From Variovorax sp. (GTDB taxonomy: Bacteria > Pseudomonadota > Gammaproteobacteria > Burkholderiales > Burkholderiaceae_C), in NCBI GenBank assembly GCA_028292835.1, contig JAQGLP010000272.1:1-7213 (forward strand): 7,213 nucleotides of DNA, in the 5' to 3' direction. Position 1 is the stretch's first letter, and each line of letters begins with the position of its first letter. Both the position numbers and the translations under genes were made by a program. Shown one piece after another: positions 1 through 5,439 of this stretch. Under the pieces are notes generated by a model. The model saw nothing but the letters and a program-made list of their open reading frames with translations. It was not told the DNA's origin and made no database searches.

Positions 1-718
1 GCTCTGCCAGGGCCTTGCACTCTTCCACGGCGTCGCCCATCACGACACCCCCGCCCGAAAGAATCACCGGGAACCTGGCCGAGGCCAGCAGTTCGACGGC
101 CGCGTCCAGGCTGTTCTCCCCGCCCGAGCCGCGCTCCACGCGCATCGGCTTCGGGATCTCGGTGGTGAGCTCGCCGTAGAAGTAGTCGCGCGGAATGTTG
201 AGCTGCGTCGGGCCCATCTCGGAGATGGCGCGGTCGAAGCAGCGTGCCGTGTACTCGGCCATGCGCTTGGGGTTGTTCACGTGGCCCTGGTATTTGGTGA
301 ACTCCTGGAACATCGGCAGCTGGTTGGCCTCCTGGAAGCCGCCCAGGCCCATGCCCATGGTGCCGGTCTCGGGCGTGATCATCACGACCGGGCTGTGCGC
401 CCAGTAGGCCGCCGCGATTGCGGTCACGCAGTTGCTGATGCCGGGGCCGTTCTGCCCGATCACCACGCCGTGGCGGCCGCTGACGCGGGCATAGCCATCG
501 GCCATGTGGCCGGCGCCCTGCTCGTGCACCACCGGGATCAGCCGGATGCCGGCGGGTGCGAAGATGTCCATCGCGTCCATGAAGGCCGAGCCCATGATGC
601 CGAAGATGTCGGTCACGCCGTTGGCGACCATCGTCTCGACGAAGGCCTCCGACGGGGTCATTTTCTGGGGTCCGGCGGCCACGGTGCGGCTGTCGGTGAG
701 CGCTGCTTGCTTGGTCAT
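1..718 (-). CDS. xsc: Sulfoacetaldehyde acetyltransferase Xsc, N-terminal 239 residues (cut by window edge)
   Basis: Xsc is a cytoplasmic thiamine-diphosphate (TPP) enzyme that converts sulfoacetaldehyde plus phosphate into acetyl phosphate and sulfite, the desulfonation step of taurine catabolism. The visible part is the TPP-binding PYR domain and the beginning of the central domain. It carries the Xsc-typical stretch MTPSEAFVETMVANGVTDIF (residues 20-39), the segment HEQGAGHMADGYARVSG (65-81) with Glu66 at the place of the TPP-activating glutamate, then GQNGPGISN (88-96) and GTMGMGLGGFQE (119-130), which I recognise as characteristic of Xsc rather than acetolactate synthase. Family members are about 590-600 residues, so roughly 40% is present; the rest lies beyond base 1. 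The ATG at 718 has GGAG 11 nt upstream (730-733); Met20 is a less likely start. It is the last visible gene of the tau cluster, 166 nt behind the permease gene. Identity is very likely; it was judged by eye, not by alignment. Confidence 0.95.
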   Translation of the reverse strand, partial: MTKQAALTDSRTVAAGPQKMTPSEAFVETMVANGVTDIFGIMGSAFMDAMDIFAPAGIRLIPVVHEQGAGHMADGYARVSGRHGVVIGQNGPGISNCVTAIAAAYWAHSPVVMITPETGTMGMGLGGFQEANQLPMFQEFTKYQGHVNNPKRMAEYTARCFDRAISEMGPTQLNIPRDYFYGELTTEIPKPMRVERGSGGENSLDAAVELLASARFPVILSGGGVVMGDAVEECKALAE

Positions 719-884
719 GATGTTGAAGTCTCCAGATGTGGTTGGGTCAGGTTGAGAGGGGGCACCGATGCACCGACGGCGTGGCGGCGCCGGTTGGTTT
801 TTGAATGCTAAGGAAAGCCCGGGTGGCGCTGTGGGGCCAGGAAGCAACCATTCATGGGGCCAATCGGGATGTCATTTGTCGCCT
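719..884. other. Intergenic gap between permease gene and xsc, with short direct repeats
   Basis: This 166-nt spacer separates the permease stop from the xsc start. It contains the 8-mer TGGGGCCA twice (832-839 and 855-862, 23 nt apart, about two helical turns) and a tandem GCACCGA pair with an 8-nt period (762-777). I see no strong hairpin with a T-run, so no convincing terminator, and no clear sigma-70 promoter. The length would allow a separate promoter for xsc, but the sequence does not prove one. The repeats could be chance in GC-rich DNA. Confidence 0.4.
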
Positions 885-2333
885 CTAGCGCTTGACCGCG
901 ACGCGGGCCAGGGGGCTTGGCGGCACCTGTGGCGCCGGGCGGCCGAAGCGCGATCTCACCCCGTAAGCAACGACGAGCACGGCGAGGCTGACGACTCCCA
1001 GCATCAATGGCTGGCGCTGCTCGGGAATGAAGGCCATGGCCACCACGATGCCGACCATGCCGACGATCGCCACATAAGTCAGGTAGGGGTAGCACCACAT
1101 CCGCACACGCAGGCGTTCCGGGGCCTCGCGTTCGAGCCTGGCGCGCAGGCGCAACTGGGAAACCGCGATCAGCACGTAGACAAAGATCGCCACCGTGCCG
1201 TAGGAGTCCACTAGGAACTGAAAGACCCGGTCGGGCGACACGTACGACATCACCACGGAGGCGTAGCCGAACAGGGTGCCCACCAGGATGGCGCGAACCG
1301 GTACACCATTGCGGCTCAGCTTCGTCAGGGCCTGGGGTGCGTCGCCTCGCTTGGTCAGTGCGAACAGCATTCGCGAAGAGGCGTAGAGGCCGGAGTTCAG
1401 CGCCGAAAGCACGGCCGTCAGCACGATGGCGTTCATCACCTGCGCGGCGCCGGGGATGCCCATCGCCGCCAGGGCGCTGACATACGGCGTTGCGATCGCA
1501 GCCGAATTCCAGGGCACGATGGCCACCACCAGAAGGATCGAGCCCACGTAGAAGACCAGCACACGGGTGATCACCGAATTGGTGGCCTTTGCGACCGCCT
1601 TTTCCGGCTCCGCCGCTTCCGCCGCGGCGATCGTCACGATCTCCGCGCCGAAATAGAAACCGGTGGCAGCAACCGCCCCGGTGAGGACCGGAACGAGGCC
1701 GTTGGGCGCGAACCCGCCATGCGCCGTGAAATGGACGAGGCCGGGCGAAGCTATCGCGACGGCCGCCATGGGCCACAGACCCAGCACGAAGAGCGTGCCG
1801 AGGAAGAGGAACACGATGATCGCCGCGACCTTGATCGAAGCGAACCAGAACTCGAATTCACCGTAGGATTTCACCGAGACCAAGTTGGTCAGCGTGAGCA
1901 GAACGATCAGTCCCAGGCCCAGCATCCATTGCGGCACGTCCGGCAGCCAGAACGCAACCAGCTTCGCACCGGCCACGGTCTCGACAGCCACCACGATGAC
2001 CCAGAAATACCAGTACATCCAGCCGGTCAGGAAGCCCGCCAGCGCGCCGCCGCCGGGCCGGTCGGAGAAGGCGAGCCGCGCGTACTCGTAGAACGAGCCG
2101 ACGGCCGGCATCGCCACGGCCATCTCTCCCAGCATGCGCATGACCAGCACCACGAGCCCGCCGGTGATGAGGAACGAGAGGATGGCGGCCGGACCGGCCG
2201 ATTGGATGACGACGGAACTGCCGACGAACAGTCCCGCCCCGATCACCCCGCCCAGGGCGATCATCGTCATGTGCCTTTGCTTGAGGCAGTGCTGCAGTCC
2301 GGACGACGGCTGCCGATCTTCTTGCAAATGCAT
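885..2333 (-). CDS. GabP-like amino acid permease (APC superfamily, AAT family), candidate taurine importer
   Basis: This 482-residue inner-membrane protein resembles E. coli GabP (GABA permease). It has about 12 hydrophobic segments, roughly at residues 24-44, 47-68, 96-120, 136-150, 163-187, 212-236, 255-275, 296-316, 346-364, 373-392, 417-436 and 441-460. Family hallmarks are LKQRHMTMIALGGVIGAGLF (17-36, the unwound first helix of APC transporters), SVKSYGEFEFW (153-163), GAEIVTIAAAEAAEPEKA (229-246), ATNSVITRV (250-258) and SSRMLFALTKRGDAP (319-333). It would act as a proton-driven symporter. Its position between tauY and xsc on the same strand suggests that it imports taurine, a zwitterionic omega-amino acid close in shape to GABA; that substrate is inferred. 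The start at 2333 is supported by AAGGAG (2341-2346) 7 nt upstream. Family assignment is firm. GABA, proline or another amino acid remain possible substrates. Confidence 0.9.
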   Translation of the reverse strand: MHLQEDRQPSSGLQHCLKQRHMTMIALGGVIGAGLFVGSSVVIQSAGPAAILSFLITGGLVVLVMRMLGEMAVAMPAVGSFYEYARLAFSDRPGGGALAGFLTGWMYWYFWVIVVAVETVAGAKLVAFWLPDVPQWMLGLGLIVLLTLTNLVSVKSYGEFEFWFASIKVAAIIVFLFLGTLFVLGLWPMAAVAIASPGLVHFTAHGGFAPNGLVPVLTGAVAATGFYFGAEIVTIAAAEAAEPEKAVAKATNSVITRVLVFYVGSILLVVAIVPWNSAAIATPYVSALAAMGIPGAAQVMNAIVLTAVLSALNSGLYASSRMLFALTKRGDAPQALTKLSRNGVPVRAILVGTLFGYASVVMSYVSPDRVFQFLVDSYGTVAIFVYVLIAVSQLRLRARLEREAPERLRVRMWCYPYLTYVAIVGMVGIVVAMAFIPEQRQPLMLGVVSLAVLVVAYGVRSRFGRPAPQVPPSPLARVAVKR

Positions 2334-2340
2334 GGTGGGT

Positions 2341-2346
2341 CTCCTT
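2341..2346 (-). promoter_or_regulatory. Strong ribosome binding site of the permease gene
   Basis: AAGGAG lies 7 nt before the permease ATG, preceded by a run of A residues (seven T on the plus strand, 2345-2351, partly shared with the site). An A-rich, probably unstructured leader stands out in this GC-rich window and suggests efficient independent translation initiation despite the 131-nt distance from tauY. Confidence 0.8.
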
Positions 2347-2449
2347 TTTTTGTGTATGAATCGGACGGCAGGACGGCTCGCGAGTCGCCCCTCCCGTCGC
2401 GGCGCTGAAGCCGGCGGTCAATGGCTTGCGGCGCCTTGTGAAAGCCTCG

Positions 2450-2464
2450 TGGGCCGCAGGCCCA
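2450..2464 (-). other. Stem-loop directly after the tauY stop codon
   Basis: On the coding (minus) strand the sequence reads TGGGCC-TGC-GGCCCA, a perfect 6-bp, five-GC-pair stem with a 3-nt loop, beginning at the base after the tauY stop. It is followed only by a weak CTTTC, not by a U-run, so it is not a typical intrinsic terminator. It may partly terminate transcription, or protect the 3' end of a tauXY message and so set the ratio of dehydrogenase to permease. The short stem could also be chance. Confidence 0.45.
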
Positions 2465-3883
2465 TCAAAGCCGTTCGTCGCGTGCGTGATACCAGTGATA
2501 GAGGGCGCGCTGGCCGAGGCGGCGAAAGGGCGCGAAGGCCCTGGACTCGACCAGGTTGAGCACGTTCGGGTAGGGCAGGGGGGAGTTGTAGATGGGCAGC
2601 TCGAACACCTTGCCCGTCTTGCCTGCGATGCGCTCGGCCATGCGCCGGCCGGCGTGCGCGGAGAAGCTCACGCCGTTGCCGCCGTAGCCCAGCGCGTAGA
2701 AGACGCTCTGGCGGGCGTCGGGCTGCGCGACGCGCGGCATCATGTCGTGGCTCACGTCCACCCAGCCCCACCAGGAGTAGTCGATCGGGATGCCCGCGAG
2801 GGCCGGGAACTTGCGCTCGAGTCCGGCCACCAGACCCTGCATGTGGCGCGGGTCGGGCGCATCCGCGCCGGTGATGGCGCTGCGGCTGCCGATCTGCACG
2901 CGGTTGTCGGGGAGCTTGCGGTAGTAGAAGCGCAACGTGCGCGTGTCGGTGATGAAGGTGGTGGTGCGAAAGTTGGTCGCCTCCAGCTCCGCTGGGGTGA
3001 GCGGGCGCGTCACCAGCGAGTTCGACAGGATCGGCATGATCTTGGAGTCGAGGCTCTTGTGCAGGCCGTTGCTGGTGTAGCCGCCGGTGGCAAAGCCCAC
3101 GGCGCGCGCGCGCACCGTGCCCGCGGGGGTCTGCAGGTAGTGCACGCCGCCGCGCGTCTCGAAGCCCGTCACGGGGCTGGCCGGGTGCACCCGCACGCCC
3201 AGCGCGCGCGCCATGCGCAGGTAGCCGTGGGCGAGCTTGAGCGGGTGCACCCCGATGCCGTCGGGCTCGTGCATGGCGCCGCAGGCCTCGGTTTCGTTGA
3301 AGTACTCGCGGCGCAGCTCCTCGGCGCCGATCATGCGCGTGTCGTAGCCGTAGACCTCGCGCATGACCTTCGCCTCGTTGCGCAGGAAGTCCATCTTCTT
3401 GTCGCGGTGCGCAACGTAAAAGTGGCCCCCGGGCTGCGCGTCGCAGGGCACCTCGGCCACCAGGGCCTTGAAGGTCTCGTAGCCTGCGCGGATCTCCGCG
3501 TCGAGCGCGAGGGCGACCTCCTTGCCCCAGCGCTCGATCCACTGCGAGCGGTAGAGCCGCCCGCTGGCGTTCTGGCCCTGGCCGCCGTTGCGGCTGGTGC
3601 AGCCCCAGATGCTGCGGTTGGCCTCCAGCACGGTGGCGCGGATGCCGTGCTCGCGCGCCAGGAAAAGCGCGGTGGCCAGCCCCGTGAAGCCCGAGCCCAC
3701 GATCGCCACGTCGCAGTCGGTATCGCCCACGATGGGCCCGTCGTCGGGCGGCGGTGTGCCGGCGGTGCCCACCCAGTAGGTGGGCGCGTAGTCGCGCCCG
3801 TGGCCCGGCGTGCGCGCCACCAGTGGGTCGTAGCGCGGGTCGTAGGGGGGCTGGGGAGCAAGATGGCTTGCGCTGATGTCCAT
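2465..3883 (-). CDS. tauY: Taurine dehydrogenase large subunit TauY (FAD-dependent oxidoreductase, DAO family)
   Basis: This 472-residue flavoprotein of the D-amino-acid-oxidase (DAO/GlyA-type) family probably oxidatively deaminates taurine to sulfoacetaldehyde and ammonium together with TauX. For known TauXY, cytochrome c serves as acceptor in the assay. The FAD-binding Rossmann motif is DVAIVGSGFTGLATALFLA (58-76: G63, G65, G68), with Glu87 (ATVLEAN) at the usual ribose-binding acidic position. SRNGGQ (97-102) resembles the post-Rossmann motif of PuuB-like oxidases, and the C-terminal GYGGNGVSFSAHAGRRMAE (399-417) closes the FAD site. About 55 residues precede the Rossmann fold, as in PuuB-like enzymes. 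No signal peptide or membrane helix is visible. The start at 3883 has AGAGG (3890-3894) 6 nt upstream and lies 15 nt after the tauX stop. The name rests on fold plus its position between tauX and xsc; N-methyltaurine dehydrogenase or another amine dehydrogenase is the main alternative. Confidence 0.85.
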   Translation of the reverse strand: MDISASHLAPQPPYDPRYDPLVARTPGHGRDYAPTYWVGTAGTPPPDDGPIVGDTDCDVAIVGSGFTGLATALFLAREHGIRATVLEANRSIWGCTSRNGGQGQNASGRLYRSQWIERWGKEVALALDAEIRAGYETFKALVAEVPCDAQPGGHFYVAHRDKKMDFLRNEAKVMREVYGYDTRMIGAEELRREYFNETEACGAMHEPDGIGVHPLKLAHGYLRMARALGVRVHPASPVTGFETRGGVHYLQTPAGTVRARAVGFATGGYTSNGLHKSLDSKIMPILSNSLVTRPLTPAELEATNFRTTTFITDTRTLRFYYRKLPDNRVQIGSRSAITGADAPDPRHMQGLVAGLERKFPALAGIPIDYSWWGWVDVSHDMMPRVAQPDARQSVFYALGYGGNGVSFSAHAGRRMAERIAGKTGKVFELPIYNSPLPYPNVLNLVESRAFAPFRRLGQRALYHWYHARDERL

Positions 3884-3898
3884 GATGGGCCTCTGCGA

Positions 3899-4297
3899 TC
3901 ACGCCGCCTGGACGGGCGGGCGGTCCTTGCGGTAGGCGTTCTTCACCGCGATGCGCCCGTCCCGGAAAGTGAAGACATCGACCATGCGCGCTTCGATCCG
4001 CGTGCCGTCGGCCTTGGTGCCGCGGAACGTGGATTCGGACACGCCACGGTGGCCGCAGACGAAATGATCGCCGTCGAGCCAGGCCGCATCGGGAAAGTTC
4101 TGCCAGGCGAGCCGGAAGCCTTCGCGCACGGCCTCGCGGCCGATGAAGCTGCGGCCGAGCACGTCGGGGCCGCCGACGGAGTGGAATTCGCAGTCCTCGC
4201 TCATGAAGGACATCAGCGCGTCGATGTCATGTGCGTTCCAGGCCGCGGCAAAGGCGCGCAGGAATTCCGTATCGACAGGGCGGGTGGCGGTGGTCAT
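3899..4297 (-). CDS. tauX: Taurine dehydrogenase small subunit TauX (NTF2/SnoaL-like)
   Basis: This small 132-residue protein has the look of an NTF2/SnoaL-like alpha+beta barrel: an N-terminal helix with the typical AAAWNAHDIDALMSFMSEDC (17-36), a middle part GREAVREGFRLAWQNFPDA (53-71), and the closing strands ARMVDVFTFRDGRIAVKNAY (103-122). Proteins of this kind precede tauY in known taurine clusters and are named the small subunit of taurine dehydrogenase. What the subunit contributes chemically is, to my knowledge, not settled. It is the first gene of the minus-strand unit and is followed by tauY after 15 nt, so the two are surely co-transcribed. The start at 4297 is chosen because GGAG (4306-4309) sits 8 nt upstream; an in-frame upstream ATG at 4423 would add 42 non-family residues and run over the divergent promoter region. 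On fold alone it could be any SnoaL-like protein; context gives the name. Confidence 0.82.
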   Translation of the reverse strand: MTTATRPVDTEFLRAFAAAWNAHDIDALMSFMSEDCEFHSVGGPDVLGRSFIGREAVREGFRLAWQNFPDAAWLDGDHFVCGHRGVSESTFRGTKADGTRIEARMVDVFTFRDGRIAVKNAYRKDRPPVQAA

Positions 4298-4305
4298 GTG
4301 AGTGT

Positions 4306-4309
4306 CTCC
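4306..4309 (-). promoter_or_regulatory. Ribosome binding site that fixes the tauX start
   Basis: GGAG 8 nt ahead of the ATG at 4297 decides between this start and the longer in-frame reading from 4423, which has no such site at a useful distance. Confidence 0.75.
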
Positions 4310-4402
4310 GTTTGAACAGCAGGTAGGCAGCGTAGGGGCCGGAAAGACATGCCCGTGGCGCCAGTTCGGGGGAATTGCTGGAGCCAGGGCACGAAATCGC
4401 TG

Positions 4403-4418
4403 GTCCCGGCACCGGGAC
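4403..4418. promoter_or_regulatory. Perfect inverted repeat, operator candidate
   Basis: GTCCCGG-CA-CCGGGAC is a perfect 7-bp inverted repeat with a 2-nt centre. The loop is too small for a good RNA hairpin, so a dimeric regulator binding to DNA is the more natural reading. It lies 36 nt before the cobS ATG and would cover the -35 region and spacer if TACTAT (4425-4430) is the -10 box, which fits repression of cobST. Relative to tauX it is about 105 nt upstream, a position more suited to an activator. Which unit it serves is not determined. Confidence 0.45.
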
Positions 4419-4424
4419 TCCAAG

Positions 4425-4430
4425 TACTAT
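4425..4430 (+). promoter_or_regulatory. Possible -10 box for cobST
   Basis: TACTAT resembles the sigma-70 -10 hexamer (TATAAT) and lies 24 nt upstream of the cobS ATG, which would give a 5' leader of under 20 nt. No good -35 hexamer sits 16-18 nt ahead; that space is occupied by the GTCCCGG dyad. The call is weak. Confidence 0.3.
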
Positions 4431-4454
4431 TTTTCGAGACTTGACGGAAACCCT

Positions 4455-5435
4455 ATGACCGAAGCGCCTACCGCCCGACCCGACCGAACGATCTCCGTGC
4501 GCGAGGTGTTCGGCATCGACACCGACCTGCGGGTGCCCGCCTTTAGCGAAGGCGAAGAGCATGTGCCCGAGGTGGACAGCGCCTACCGCTTCAACCCCGA
4601 GGTCACGCTGGCGCTGCTCGCCGGCTTCTCGCGCGACCGGCGCGTCATGGTGCAGGGGCTGCACGGCACGGGCAAGTCCACCCACATCGAGCAGGTGGCG
4701 GCACGGCTGAACTGGCCTTGCGTGCGCGTCAACCTCGATGGCCACATCAGCCGGCTCGACCTGGTCGGCAAGGACGCCGTCGTGCTGCGCGACGGGCAGC
4801 AGGTCACGGAGTTCCAGGAGGGCATCGTGCCCTGGGCCCTGCAACGCCCGGTGGCGCTCATCTTCGACGAATACGATGCCGGCCGGCCCGACGTGATGTT
4901 CGTCATCCAGCGCATCCTGGAGCGCGACGGCAAGCTCACGCTGCTGGACCAGAACCGGGTGATCAGCCCCCACCCCAGCTTCCGCCTGTTCGCCACGGCC
5001 AACACCGTGGGCCTGGGCAACCTGAGCGGCCTTTACCACGGGGCACAGCGGCTCAATCACGCGCAGATCGACCGCTGGAACATCGTCGCGGCGCTGAACT
5101 ACCTGCCGCGCGACGAAGAGATCGCCATCGTGCAGGCGCGCGTGCCGAAGTTCGCCGACGTGGCCGGCCGCGCGCTGGTCGACTCGATGGTGGCCGTGGC
5201 CGATCTGACCCGCAAGGGCTTCGCCGCCGGCGACCTCTCCACGCTGATGTCGCCCCGTACCGTCATCACCTGGGCCGAGAACGTCGAGATCTTCCGCGAT
5301 CCGGCGCTCGCGTTCCGGCTGTCCTTCGTCAATAAGTGCGACGAGGCCGAGCGCGCCATCGTGGCCGAGTATTTTCAGCGCTGCTTCGACCGCGAGCTCG
5401 AAGAGTCGCATCAGCTCGCGACGCACCGGGAGTGA
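4455..5435 (+). CDS. cobS: Aerobic cobaltochelatase subunit CobS (AAA+ ATPase)
   Basis: CobS is the MoxR-type AAA+ ATPase that, with CobT and CobN, drives ATP-dependent insertion of cobalt into hydrogenobyrinic acid a,c-diamide in aerobic cobalamin synthesis, in the cytoplasm. The 326-residue product fits the family length (about 330) and closely resembles the Pseudomonas denitrificans protein from SVREVFGIDTD (14-24) onward. Visible ATPase parts are Walker A GLHGTGKST (68-76, K74), Walker B VALIFDEYDAG (133-143, D138/E139), sensor 1 FATANT (179-184, N183), an arginine in QIDRW (204-208) and the helical-domain motif MSPRTVITWAEN (265-276). The ATG at 4455 is chosen over an in-frame ATG at 4302 because homologues start just before this point and the extra 51 residues are non-conserved and cross the promoter. 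Its ribosome binding site is weak (GGAAA, 4446-4450). cobT follows after 4 nt. Confidence 0.95.
   Translation: MTEAPTARPDRTISVREVFGIDTDLRVPAFSEGEEHVPEVDSAYRFNPEVTLALLAGFSRDRRVMVQGLHGTGKSTHIEQVAARLNWPCVRVNLDGHISRLDLVGKDAVVLRDGQQVTEFQEGIVPWALQRPVALIFDEYDAGRPDVMFVIQRILERDGKLTLLDQNRVISPHPSFRLFATANTVGLGNLSGLYHGAQRLNHAQIDRWNIVAALNYLPRDEEIAIVQARVPKFADVAGRALVDSMVAVADLTRKGFAAGDLSTLMSPRTVITWAENVEIFRDPALAFRLSFVNKCDEAERAIVAEYFQRCFDRELEESHQLATHRE
5428..5432 (+). promoter_or_regulatory. Ribosome binding site that selects the GTG start of cobT
   Basis: GGGAG, inside the end of cobS, lies 7 nt before the GTG at 5440. An ATG at 5435-5437 overlapping the cobS stop is immediately followed by an in-frame TGA (5441-5443), so GTG is the workable start. 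The arrangement suggests translational coupling of the two subunits. Confidence 0.75.
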
Positions 5436-5439
5436 TGCG

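Larger units (their letters stand above)
4298..4454. promoter_or_regulatory. Divergent promoter region between tauX and cobS
   Basis: These 157 nt separate the starts of the minus-strand tau unit and the plus-strand cobST unit, so promoters for both should lie here. It includes a perfect dyad (4403-4418), a possible -10 box for cobS (TACTAT, 4425-4430), and a minor short palindrome CTGG-AG-CCAG (4378-4387). The stretch 4425-4445 is more AT-rich than its surroundings. I could not identify a convincing sigma-70 promoter for tauX. No B12-box (GCCACTG-like) or other riboswitch core is visible, and the space is short for a cobalamin riboswitch. Confidence 0.6.

Noticed and set aside
281..811. 176-codon plus-strand frame opposite xsc
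   Set aside because: It is His/Ala/Gly-rich antisense of conserved Xsc sequence with no family resemblance.
820..870. Sigma-54 promoter for xsc (TGGCCCC followed by TTGC on the minus strand)
   Set aside because: The GG to GC spacing is 14 nt instead of the required 10 nt, and the second TGGCCCC copy has no GC at the right distance either.
808..1776. 322-codon minus-strand frame inside the permease gene
   Set aside because: It is an Arg/Gly-rich shifted reading of the permease, whose own frame has clear membrane segments and APC motifs.
2426..4315. 629-codon open frame on the plus strand opposite tauX/tauY
   Set aside because: Its product is Ala/Gly/Val/Arg/His-rich with no recognisable domain, it covers two well-identified genes on the other strand, and such long antisense frames are usual in high-GC coding DNA.
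4298..4423. 42-residue N-terminal extension of TauX from an ATG at 4423
   Set aside because: The extra residues do not look like the NTF2-like fold, they run across the divergent promoter region, and a good GGAG precedes the ATG at 4297.
4302..4454. 51-residue N-terminal extension of CobS from an ATG at 4302
   Set aside because: The extension is not conserved with known CobS and would lie over the tauX ribosome binding site and the dyad.
4298..4454. Cobalamin riboswitch ahead of cobS
   Set aside because: No B12-box-like GCCACTG core or long set of paired regions is visible, and the space is shorter than a normal riboswitch plus expression platform.
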